From Acidimicrobiaceae bacterium (GTDB lineage Bacteria > Actinomycetota > Acidimicrobiia > Acidimicrobiales > Aldehydirespiratoraceae), in assembly GCA_002694825.1 (NCBI GenBank), contig NZNH01000079.1, forward strand, positions 2,833 through 36,541: a DNA stretch of 33,709 nucleotides, given 5' to 3'. The number at the start of each line of letters is the position of its first letter. Position 1 is the stretch's first letter. The position numbers were made by a program, and so were the translations under genes. The notes below the pieces were generated by a model. It was not told the DNA's origin and searched no databases. It saw only the letters and a program-made list of their open reading frames with translations. Of this stretch, positions 26,040-33,654 are shown piece by piece.

Positions 26040-26068
26040 TTGCTGTTGCCTGATTGCGCCCGTAGGCT
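26040..26068 (+). promoter_or_regulatory. Promoter for rplM-rpsI
   Basis: TTGCTG (26040-26045), 17-base spacer, TAGGCT (26063-26068), in the 132-base gap after truA. The predicted leader is about 70 bases and contains a small GCGCC/GGCGC hairpin near 26085-26101. Confidence 0.55.
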
Positions 26069-26143
26069 TGTCTGTCGGTCCTGAGCGCCCGTCTTCGGCG
26101 CCGGACGATTTGTTCTCATCCTTTCGTTCCGCGGAGGAACACC

Positions 26144-26599
26144 GTGTCCACCTACACCCCGAAGGCCGGCGACGTCGAACGCGCTTGGCACGTCGTTGAC
26201 GCCGAAGGCCTTGTGCTCGGTCGCCTGTCGACCGAAGTCGCCAACATCCTGCGTGGCAAGCACAAGCCGACCTACACCCCGAACATGGACATGGGCGACC
26301 ATGTCATCATCGTGAACGCTGACAAGGTCGTGCTCACCTCGGGAAAGGCCGAGAAGAAGCTCGTGCACCGTCACAGCGGCTACCCCGGCGGTCTCCGGAG
26401 CGAGACCTACGCCGAGAAGATGGCCCGCAGGCCTGAGCAGGCCGTGATGGACACCATCCGGGGCATGATCCCCAAGACCCGCCTCGGTCGTGCGCAGATC
26501 TCCAAGCTGAAGGTCTACGCCGGTCCGACGCACCCCCATGCGGCGCAGAACCCCCAGCCGCTTGAGATCGCGCACGCCACCTACGAAGCCCGCGCCTGA
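26144..26599 (+). CDS. rplM: Ribosomal protein L13
   Basis: Early 50S assembly protein, 151 residues, starting at GTG 26144 with GCGGAGGAACACC upstream. Family segments: [71 protein letters not shown] and LPK-type helix [20 protein letters not shown]. rpsI follows 20 bases later. Confidence 0.98.
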   Translation: MSTYTPKAGDVERAWHVVDAEGLVLGRLSTEVANILRGKHKPTYTPNMDMGDHVIIVNADKVVLTSGKAEKKLVHRHSGYPGGLRSETYAEKMARRPEQAVMDTIRGMIPKTRLGRAQISKLKVYAGPTHPHAAQNPQPLEIAHATYEARA

Positions 26600-26619
26600 T
26601 TCGCCACGAGGATCCTGAG

Positions 26620-27012
26620 ATGACCACTCCGCTCGCCCAGACCACCGGCCGTCGCAAGCGTGCCGTCGCCCGCGTGCGTTTCCGCAACGGCTCCGGCACC
26701 GTCACCGTCAATGGCCGTCCGGTCGACGAGTTCTTCCCGTCGAAGGTGCAGGTCGAGGCGCTGCTCGAGCCGCTCGCCGTCACCGAGACCAGCGAGTCCT
26801 ACGACATCGACGCCACCATTCATGGCGGTGGCACCACCGGCCAGGCTGGTGCGCTGCGCCTCGGGATCGCTCGTGGCCTTGTCGAACTCGACGCCGAGCA
26901 CCGTGGCGCCCTCAAGTCGGCCGGCTTCCTCACCCGCGATCCTCGCAAGAAGGAAAGCAAGAAGTACGGCCTCAAGAAGGCTCGCAAGGCGCCGCAGTAC
27001 AGCAAGCGCTGA
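26620..27012 (+). CDS. rpsI: Ribosomal protein S9
   Basis: 30S head protein whose C-terminal tail reaches the P-site tRNA. It has 130 residues with [20 protein letters not shown] near the N-terminus and the invariant end [12 protein letters not shown] (final Lys-Arg). ACGAGGATCCTGAG precedes the ATG. glmM begins 66 bases after the stop. Confidence 0.98.
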   Translation: MTTPLAQTTGRRKRAVARVRFRNGSGTVTVNGRPVDEFFPSKVQVEALLEPLAVTETSESYDIDATIHGGGTTGQAGALRLGIARGLVELDAEHRGALKSAGFLTRDPRKKESKKYGLKKARKAPQYSKR

Positions 27013-27044
27013 TCGCCCCGCTGGTCGCGCTTCGCGCCGGTCCC

Positions 27045-27072
27045 TTGCCTTCGGTCGTCTTCGGCCGATGAT
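27045..27072 (+). promoter_or_regulatory. Possible promoter for glmM
   Basis: TTGCCT (27045-27050), 16-base spacer, GATGAT (27067-27072). The -10 end lies 6 bases before the GTG of glmM, again suggesting a leaderless transcript. The -10 match is poor. Confidence 0.3.
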
Positions 27073-27078
27073 GATGCC

Positions 27079-28398
27079 GTGACGTTGACCTTCGGAACCG
27101 ACGGCATGCGGGGTGATGCCCGCACCGAACTGACTCCTGTGCCTGTCCGCGCCCTTGCGCGAGCCGGAGCGGAGATCCTTGGTCACCGTGGCTTCGCCGT
27201 CGGTCGAGATACTCGCGCCTCGGGTCCGGAGCTCGCCGACGCCGTGCATGCAGGTGTCGCCGCTGCTGGCGGTGATTCAGCCGATCTCGGCGTTGTGCCG
27301 ACGCCGGCCGTCGCCCGATGGTGTGCCGATCATCAGGTCGCCGGAGCGATGATCTCGGCGTCGCACAATCCCTGGTACGACAACGGCATCAAATTCTTCG
27401 CCCCCGGTGGGTCGAAGCTCGGTGATCGGGTGCAGGACGAGATCCAGGCCCGTTTCGACGCGCTGCGGGGAACCGAGATCGAGGCGATTCCGACGGTCGT
27501 GGACGCCCATGACATCGCAGCCGAGTCTCACGTCGACAGCGTTGTCGCCAGCCTCGATGGGCGCAGCCTCGCCGGACTCGTCGTCGTTGCCGATGCGGCG
27601 AACGGTGCGGCGTACGACGTCGCCCACCGGGCGCTGATTCGCCTCGGTGCCGACGTGACGATGCTCCATGCCGCTCCCGACGGCACCAACATCAACGACG
27701 GGTGTGGGTCGACCCATCCAGAATCGCTGCAGGCCGCTGTCGTCGAGCGCGGCGCCGACCTCGGCGTCGCATTCGACGGTGACGCGGACCGGCTCCTCGC
27801 GGTCGACGCCGATGGTCGTCTGATCGACGGCGATCAGATCATCGCCATGTGCGCACTCGACGCCAAGGCTCGAGGCGGTCTCGCCGGCGATGCGGTCGTC
27901 GTCACCGTCATGACCAACCTTGGTTTCCGGCGGGCGATGGACGACGCCGGCATCCACATTGTCGATACCAAGGTCGGCGATCGCCACGTGCTGGAGGCGC
28001 TCGACGCAGGTGGGTATTCGCTTGGCGGCGAACAGTCCGGCCACGTGATCTTCCGCGAACTCGCTTCGACCGGTGATGGCCTCCTCACGGCGGTGCAACT
28101 GCTCGACATCGTGGCGCGCCGAGGACGCCCACTCGGCGTGCTGGCCGATGCGGCGATGACCCGCTTGCCGCAGGTGCTGCAGAACGTTCGGGTCGCCCAG
28201 CGGCCGGCCGACGTCGATGGGCCACTCGCCCCGTTTATCGACGCGTCACTTGCCCGCATGGCTGGCCGGGGTCGTGTGCTGATCCGGCCCTCGGGTACCG
28301 AACCGCTCATCCGGGTCATGGTCGAAGCCGAAACCGATGCCGAGGCCCGAATGGAGGCCGATGGCCTCGTCGCTGCGGTCGAGTCGCTTTTCGGCTGA
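27079..28398 (+). CDS. glmM: Phosphoglucosamine mutase
   Basis: Converts glucosamine-6-phosphate to glucosamine-1-phosphate for UDP-GlcNAc and peptidoglycan. It has 439 residues from the GTG at 27079 (MTLTFGTDGMRGDA). The phosphoserine loop ISASHNPWYDNGIKFF holds catalytic Ser95; the metal site DGDADR supplies Asp233, Asp235 and Asp237; the sugar loop GGEQSGHVIF is near residue 315; the C-terminal phosphate loop RPSGTEPLIRVMVEA ends the protein. The assignment to glucosamine (GlmM) over other hexose mutases rests on motif style and on the GlmS-like gene 87 bases downstream, as near rplM-rpsI in mycobacteria. Confidence 0.95.
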   Translation: MTLTFGTDGMRGDARTELTPVPVRALARAGAEILGHRGFAVGRDTRASGPELADAVHAGVAAAGGDSADLGVVPTPAVARWCADHQVAGAMISASHNPWYDNGIKFFAPGGSKLGDRVQDEIQARFDALRGTEIEAIPTVVDAHDIAAESHVDSVVASLDGRSLAGLVVVADAANGAAYDVAHRALIRLGADVTMLHAAPDGTNINDGCGSTHPESLQAAVVERGADLGVAFDGDADRLLAVDADGRLIDGDQIIAMCALDAKARGGLAGDAVVVTVMTNLGFRRAMDDAGIHIVDTKVGDRHVLEALDAGGYSLGGEQSGHVIFRELASTGDGLLTAVQLLDIVARRGRPLGVLADAAMTRLPQVLQNVRVAQRPADVDGPLAPFIDASLARMAGRGRVLIRPSGTEPLIRVMVEAETDAEARMEADGLVAAVESLFG

Positions 28399-28422
28399 AC
28401 CGTGACGGCCGGGTGACGGTCC

Positions 28423-28428
28423 TAGACT
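28423..28428 (+). promoter_or_regulatory. -10 box upstream of the GlmS-like gene
   Basis: TAGACT in the 87-base gap after glmM, with a poor -35 (GTGACG at 28402-28407, 15-base spacing). The leader would be about 55 bases and contains the palindrome GACTGCAGTC (28452-28461). It could allow expression separate from glmM. Confidence 0.35.
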
Positions 28429-28485
28429 CCTCCCTGCGGATATCCGGCTCAGACTGCAGTCCGGCTTCGCAGGAGAGACACACCG

Positions 28486-31400
28486 ATGTGCGGGATCATC
28501 GCCGTAGTCCGGCGCCCTTCGACACGAGCAGCGCCGACGAGCCAGTCGGTCCTTGATCTCGTCGCGGGTCAGGCCACCCTGCTCGGCTCCGGCCCCGATG
28601 CCACCGATGCCATTGCTGCGGTCGGTACTCGCCTTGCCGAGGCCGACGCCCTCCTGCGCGGTGTTCCCGGCCTCCGTCTCCTGTTGGCCGAGTCCAGCCT
28701 GGGTCCGGCTCTGGTGCACCACTGCGGTGAGCTCCTCGCTGCGGTCGAGCAGGAGGAACAGCGACTCGAGCAGGATGGCAGCCTTTCGACGAAGCAGCTT
28801 GAAGCCCGCAACCAGGCCTTGATCGCTGTTCGCGATGGGGTGTGGGCGATCACCCGCGACCGGCTCCGGGCCGCAGAGGTCGTCAGCCACCTCAGCGGCG
28901 GTGCGATGCATACCGGGTCGCTCGAGGCCTTCCTGTCGATCCACCAGGCCCTGTCGGCGATCGATCGGCTTGAGGTCCGCGGCCGCGATAGCGCTGGCCT
29001 GCACGTCCTCGTTCACGACCATGCGCTCGACCTTGACGATCCGGTGATCGCCGCCGAGATCGACCGTCGTTCGGGCGATCCCAACTTTGGCACCGGCTCG
29101 GTTCGCGTCGTCGACGGGGTCCTGAGCATCGTGCACAAGACCGCCGCCGAGATCGGTGAGCTCGGCGACAACACGGCAGTGATCCGCCAAGCGTTCGCCG
29201 ACGACGCGTTGCTGCACGCTGCGCTCGCCAACGAAACCGCTCGCACACTGGTGCTCGGCCACACCCGTTGGGCGTCGATCGGCATCATCTCCGAGCCGAA
29301 CGCTCACCCACTCAACAGCGAGCTGGTCGACGCTGCCGGCCCCTATGTCGTCGGCGCGCTCAACGGCGATGTCGACAACTTCGCGGATCTGATCGCCGAC
29401 GAGGGCGTGACGATCACGCCGTCCATCACCACCGATGCCAAGGTCATCCCGTCGCTTACGAGCCGCCGCCTCGGTGAGGGGCTCGAGTCGGCTGAGGCGT
29501 TCCGGCGCACGGTTGCAACGTTCGAAGGTTCCGTCGCCATCGGTGCGTGCACGGCGGCCGCACCGGACAAGCTTCAGCTGGCCCTGCGTGGCTCGGGTCA
29601 GGCGCTCTACATCGGTCTCGCCGAGGATGCCTACATCGTCGCTTCCGAGCCCTACGGCGTGGTTGAAGAGACGGCTCACTATGTCCGCATGGACGGTGAG
29701 ACACCCGGCAACCCCGAGAATCCCAACGCCAGTCGCGGTCAGATCATCGAGCTTGATGGTGATCTCGCCGGAACGGTAGAGGGGATGCTGCGCAAGGCGT
29801 ACGACGGCACCGATCTGGCCGTTGCAGCCAACGACGTCGCTGTTGCCCAGATCACCACTCGCGATATCGATCGGGGTGATCACCCGCACTATCTGATGAA
29901 GGAGATCGGCGAGTCACCGACCTCGTTCCGTAAAACGCTCCGCGGCAAGATCGTCGAGACCGACGCCGGCTTGCGGGTCTCGCTCGGGCCTTCGGTGATC
30001 CCCGACGAAATCCGCGAACTGGTTCGCAACGGCACCATCACGCGGGTGCTCGCGATCGGGCAGGGCACGGCAGCCGTCGCCGGACAGGCGCTTGCCGCCG
30101 GCCTCGATGCTCTCACCCCCAACGGTGAGATCGAGGTGGAAGCCGTTCTCGCCACCGAGCTCTCCGGCTTCCGGCTGCGGCCCGACATGAGCGACACCCT
30201 GGTCGTCGCCGTCAGCCAGTCCGGTACCACCACCGACACCAACCGCACGGTCGACATCGTTCGCAACCGAGGCGCCAAGGTCATTGCGATCGTCAACCGG
30301 CGGGGGAGCGACCTCACCGATCGCGCCGACGGTGTGCTGTACACCTCCGACGGACGCGATGTGGAGATGTCGGTCGCCTCAACGAAGGCGTTCTACTCGC
30401 AGATCGCAGCGGGGCTCTTGCTGTCGATTGCCATCACTGACGAGCTGCTCGGTGACGAGATGGCCGACGACCGCGCCGGCCTGCTGAAGGGCATCACTGA
30501 ACTGCCAGCCGCAATGGAGACTGTGCTCGGCCGTCGCGACATCATCGGCGAGGCCGCCCGCCAGTTCGCGCCAAGCCGGCGCTACTGGGCGATGGTCGGC
30601 AACGGGCCCAACCGGATTGCAGCGCAGGAGGTCCGGGTCAAGCTGAGCGAGCTCTGTTACAAGTCGATCGCCGCCGATAGCACCGAGGACAAGAAACACA
30701 TCGACCTGTCGTCTGAGCCGCTGATTTTCGTGTGTGCCGCCGGCCTGTCCGGCTCGACCGCCGACGACGTCGCCAAGGAAGTGGCGATTTTTCGGGCGCA
30801 CAAGGCAGCGCCGATCGTCGTGGCCGACGAGGACCAGTCGCGGTTCTCGAGCGCGCTCGCCGTGCTCCCGGTGCCGGCCGTCGACCCTCGTCTGGGCTTC
30901 ATCCTCTCGACGATGGCCGGCCATCTCTTCGGGTACGAGGCTGCGCTGGCCATCGATGCGCAGGCTCGTCCGATGCGCGAGGCCCGCAGCGCAATTGAGC
31001 AGGCCGCCGCACACCCCCAGATGAGTGGTGAAGAGGCGCTCGTGTCGGTCGAGTCCACGCTCGAACGAACAGCGGCTTCGTTCTTCGACCTGCTCCGCAC
31101 CGGTGAGCTCAACGGCCATATGGAGGCGTCGACGGCGAGCAGGGTCGCATCGCTTCTGCGGTTTGCGCTCGGTTCCTCGCCGCTCGAGGCCTACCAGATC
31201 GAATACGGCAAGGTGGGCACGCCTGCCGTCGTGCTCGATGATCTCGCCGCCGCCCTCACCCTCGGCATCGAAGAACTCACCCGCCCGATCGACGCCATCA
31301 AGCACCAGGCCAAGACCGTGACGGTCGGCATCTCCCGCTCCGACGAGACACTCCTCGACGTTGCGCTCAGTCGGGCTGTGGTCGATGCGGGGGCTCCCCG

Positions 31401-31920
31401 CGATCGCCTGTCCTACGCCTCGCTGCGCACCCTCGCTGACCTCGACCCGGCGATCGACGACGTGCTCGGTCACACCCGCTATCGCATCGAGGGCATGGAC
31501 GCTGACGGCAACGGCGAGGCCACGGCTGTGGTCGTCGACCGAGGCGGCATCAGCCGTAACATCGCCTCTCGTACCGACCGCAGCCCGACCCTGAAGGGCA
31601 CGAAGCATCAGGTGGCGCTCGAGCGACGGGTGTTCGTCGCCCGAGGCCGTTCTGATGACCGAACCGTCGTGATCGTCCCCGAAGTGAAGGACAACGTCAC
31701 CACCGGACTCACACTGCTCCAGGTGAAACTCGCCGACGAGCTGTCGCCCGGCGCCGCTCGCGGCGTGCTGCAGGGCTACCGCAACCGCTACTCGGCGGTG
31801 CGTGACGCCGTGATGGAGACCGAGCCGATCTTTCGCGAAGACCTTCTCGGCCAGCAGCCGGTCGCCGATCTGCTCACCTTGCCGATTAACGATCTCGCCG
31901 ACCGTTGGCGGGTGAGCTGA
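28486..31920 (+). CDS. glmS: Giant GlmS-like glutamine--fructose-6-phosphate aminotransferase
   Basis: Predicted to make glucosamine-6-phosphate, the substrate of GlmM. At 1144 residues it is almost twice normal GlmS (about 600-625). Glutaminase half: nucleophile Cys2 (MCGIIAV), RGRDSAG (165-171), GHTRW (258-262), NAHP (272-275), LNGD with Asn293-Gly294, TTDAKVI with Asp317. Isomerase half: HPHYLMKEI (466-474), first SIS domain about 518-650 with SQSGTTTDT (577-585) and ASTKAF (631-636), second SIS about 698-826 with Lys719, Glu722 and His738 spaced as Lys485, Glu488 and His504 of the Escherichia coli enzyme. The catalytic-Lys tail appears as QAKTVTVG (Lys943), displaced by about 100 residues. 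Extra parts: helical insertion about 12-158, about 45 residues before GHTRW, insertion about 827-930, and an unrecognised 951-1144. AGGAGA precedes the ATG. The frame is unbroken throughout. A different sugar substrate cannot be excluded. Confidence 0.85.
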   Translation: MCGIIAVVRRPSTRAAPTSQSVLDLVAGQATLLGSGPDATDAIAAVGTRLAEADALLRGVPGLRLLLAESSLGPALVHHCGELLAAVEQEEQRLEQDGSLSTKQLEARNQALIAVRDGVWAITRDRLRAAEVVSHLSGGAMHTGSLEAFLSIHQALSAIDRLEVRGRDSAGLHVLVHDHALDLDDPVIAAEIDRRSGDPNFGTGSVRVVDGVLSIVHKTAAEIGELGDNTAVIRQAFADDALLHAALANETARTLVLGHTRWASIGIISEPNAHPLNSELVDAAGPYVVGALNGDVDNFADLIADEGVTITPSITTDAKVIPSLTSRRLGEGLESAEAFRRTVATFEGSVAIGACTAAAPDKLQLALRGSGQALYIGLAEDAYIVASEPYGVVEETAHYVRMDGETPGNPENPNASRGQIIELDGDLAGTVEGMLRKAYDGTDLAVAANDVAVAQITTRDIDRGDHPHYLMKEIGESPTSFRKTLRGKIVETDAGLRVSLGPSVIPDEIRELVRNGTITRVLAIGQGTAAVAGQALAAGLDALTPNGEIEVEAVLATELSGFRLRPDMSDTLVVAVSQSGTTTDTNRTVDIVRNRGAKVIAIVNRRGSDLTDRADGVLYTSDGRDVEMSVASTKAFYSQIAAGLLLSIAITDELLGDEMADDRAGLLKGITELPAAMETVLGRRDIIGEAARQFAPSRRYWAMVGNGPNRIAAQEVRVKLSELCYKSIAADSTEDKKHIDLSSEPLIFVCAAGLSGSTADDVAKEVAIFRAHKAAPIVVADEDQSRFSSALAVLPVPAVDPRLGFILSTMAGHLFGYEAALAIDAQARPMREARSAIEQAAAHPQMSGEEALVSVESTLERTAASFFDLLRTGELNGHMEASTASRVASLLRFALGSSPLEAYQIEYGKVGTPAVVLDDLAAALTLGIEELTRPIDAIKHQAKTVTVGISRSDETLLDVALSRAVVDAGAPRDRLSYASLRTLADLDPAIDDVLGHTRYRIEGMDADGNGEATAVVVDRGGISRNIASRTDRSPTLKGTKHQVALERRVFVARGRSDDRTVVIVPEVKDNVTTGLTLLQVKLADELSPGAARGVLQGYRNRYSAVRDAVMETEPIFREDLLGQQPVADLLTLPINDLADRWRVS

Positions 31921-31954
31921 CGCTCGGCCCGCCGGTCGGCTGTCGACGGCCCTG

Positions 31955-31960
31955 TAGGGT
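31955..31960 (+). promoter_or_regulatory. -10 box for acpS, probable leaderless start
   Basis: TAGGGT ends 6 bases before the acpS ATG. No clear -35 and no ribosome-binding site at proper spacing are seen. Confidence 0.35.
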
Positions 31961-31966
31961 CGCAGG

Positions 31967-32338
31967 ATGATCGGGATCGGAACCGACCTCGTTGACATCG
32001 ACCGTTTCCGCGAGGTGCTCACCCGCACTCCGGGAATTCGGACGCGACTGTTTTGCGACGCAGAACTCGCCTACGCCGACACGAGTGGCGATCCCGCCCG
32101 CCCCCTTGCCGCCCGGTTCGCAGCGAAGGAGGCGTTTCTCAAGTCGCTGAAGTCGGGCCTCGGCGCCGTTCGCTTCAGTGAGGTTGAAGTCGTTCGCCAT
32201 GACGACGGTCATCCCGAACTCGTGCTGCACGGCGAGGCGGCTGTGTTCGCCCGGAGCAAGGGCGCCGGACGGTTCGAGATCAGTCTCACCCATACCGACA
32301 CGCTTGCGCAGGCGGTCGTGGCGGCGCTGCCCGAGTGA
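31967..32338 (+). CDS. acpS: Holo-[acyl-carrier-protein] synthase
   Basis: Transfers 4'-phosphopantetheine from CoA to acyl carrier protein. It has 123 residues, the usual trimeric AcpS size. Metal/substrate residues are seen in MIGIGTDLVDI (Asp7) and RFAAKEAFLKSL (Glu55), and the end has the ISLTHTDTLAQAVV strand. It lies 46 bases after the GlmS-like gene and overlaps nnr by four bases (GTGA). AcpS next to nnr is a common bacterial pairing. Confidence 0.95.
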   Translation: MIGIGTDLVDIDRFREVLTRTPGIRTRLFCDAELAYADTSGDPARPLAARFAAKEAFLKSLKSGLGAVRFSEVEVVRHDDGHPELVLHGEAAVFARSKGAGRFEISLTHTDTLAQAVVAALPE

Positions 32339-33654
32339 TCCCGATCGTCACCCCCGCCGAGATGGCGGCGATCGACGCTGCCGCGCCCGTGCCGGTCGCT
32401 GCGCTCGTCGAACGTGCTGGCGCAGCGGTGGCTCGCGCCGCCGTCGACCTTCTGGGCGGGACGTATGGACGGCGGGTGGCGGTCGTCGCAGGCAAGGGCA
32501 ACAACGGGGCCGACGGCCGCGCCGCCGCCACCCGGCTCCAACGTCGTGGCGTGCGATGCGTGGTGCTCGATCCCGACATCGCCGCGCTGCCGGTCGAGGT
32601 CGATCTCGTCATCGATGCTGCCTACGGCACGGGCCTCAGTCGGCCCTACGACTTCCCGGCCGTTCCCGAGGGTGTCCCCGTCCTCGCCGTCGACATCCCG
32701 TCCGGGGTCGACGGTCTCACCGGAGCGCGCCTCGGTTCGCCGCCCGCTGCCGATCGCACGGTCACTTTTGCGGCGCTGAAGCCCGGTCTTCTTCTCGAAC
32801 CAGGGCGGGAACTGTCCGGCGAGGTGGTGGTCGCCGACATCGGCCTCGACACGGGCGACGCCACGATTGACCTCGTCGAAGGGTCCGACGTGGCTGATTG
32901 GCTGCCCGTACCGGCCGCCACGGTCCACAAGTGGCACCACGCCATCCGCATCATCGGCGGGTCGTCCACGATGACCGGCGCTCCTCGTCTCGCTGCCCGC
33001 TCGGCCCAGCGCCTGGGGGCGGGCTACGTGCAGATGGCGATCCCTGGCCGCGACGGCGTCGACGATCCGGTCGAGGCGGTTGGGTATTCGCTCCCGGCCT
33101 CGGCGTGGGGTGCCGCAGCGGTCGCCGACCTTGATCGTGTGGCTGCCGTACTCGTGGGTCCCGGACTCGGCCCCGGCCATGACGTCGATGTGGCCACGGT
33201 GCTCGGCGTCGACCGTCCGCTCGTTCTCGACGGCGACGCACTGCAGCCCGAGTTCCTTGATGTGATTCGCGATCGCGCTGCGCCAACTGTGTTGACCCCG
33301 CACGGCGGTGAGTTCGCCCGGCTCGCCGGCCACACCACCACCGACCCCATCGCCGCCACCCGAGAACTCGCAGCCTCGATCGGCGCTGTCGTCGTCCACA
33401 AGGGACCGACGACGATCGTGGCCGACCCCGACGGGCCGGTCCTGGTTGTGGCCAACGGCGGCCCGGCACTCGCCACGGCCGGTACCGGTGACGTGCTTGC
33501 CGGAGCGATCACCGCCTTGCTCGCCCAGGGGGTCGATCCCGTTCGCGCAGCGGCGTCCGCAGTCTGGCTCCATGCCGAGGCCGGGCGTGAACAGGTGGGC
33601 CTCGTCGCCTCTGATCTGCCCGACCGGCTCGCCCTGCTGCTCAGCGACGGCTGA
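32335..33654 (+). CDS. nnr: Bifunctional NAD(P)H-hydrate epimerase / ADP-dependent dehydratase
   Basis: Repairs hydrated NAD(P)H: the N-terminal YjeF_N domain epimerises the R form and the C-terminal ribokinase-like domain dehydrates the S form using ADP. It has 439 residues from the GTG at 32335. Epimerase motifs: KGNNGADG (54-61), IDAAYGTG (93-100) and VDIPSGVDG (119-127). Dehydratase motifs: HKWHHAIRIIGGSSTMTGAP (198-217), TPHGGEF (321-327), NGGPALATAGTGDVLAG (374-390) with the catalytic Asp in GTGD. Both halves look complete. The next gene overlaps the stop by one base. Confidence 0.95.
   Translation: MIPIVTPAEMAAIDAAAPVPVAALVERAGAAVARAAVDLLGGTYGRRVAVVAGKGNNGADGRAAATRLQRRGVRCVVLDPDIAALPVEVDLVIDAAYGTGLSRPYDFPAVPEGVPVLAVDIPSGVDGLTGARLGSPPAADRTVTFAALKPGLLLEPGRELSGEVVVADIGLDTGDATIDLVEGSDVADWLPVPAATVHKWHHAIRIIGGSSTMTGAPRLAARSAQRLGAGYVQMAIPGRDGVDDPVEAVGYSLPASAWGAAAVADLDRVAAVLVGPGLGPGHDVDVATVLGVDRPLVLDGDALQPEFLDVIRDRAAPTVLTPHGGEFARLAGHTTTDPIAATRELAASIGAVVVHKGPTTIVADPDGPVLVVANGGPALATAGTGDVLAGAITALLAQGVDPVRAAASAVWLHAEAGREQVGLVASDLPDRLALLLSDG

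Noticed and set aside
28399-28485. glmS ribozyme/riboswitch before the GlmS-like gene
   Set aside because: The whole gap is 87 bases, too short for the known ribozyme fold of about 150 bases, and its core sequence is not seen. Only a small palindrome is present.
30946-31005. Loss of the GlmS catalytic lysine (Arg in PMREARS after SIS2)
   Set aside because: The better match to the catalytic tail is QAKTVTV at residues 941-947, so the lysine is displaced and not lost.
28246-32028. Two minus-strand open frames of about 550 codons opposite the GlmS-like gene
   Set aside because: Antisense shadows. The plus strand holds clear GATase and SIS motifs along the same stretch.
32209-33573. 454-codon minus-strand open frame opposite acpS and nnr
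   Set aside because: Antisense shadow of nnr, without recognisable motifs or a start signal.
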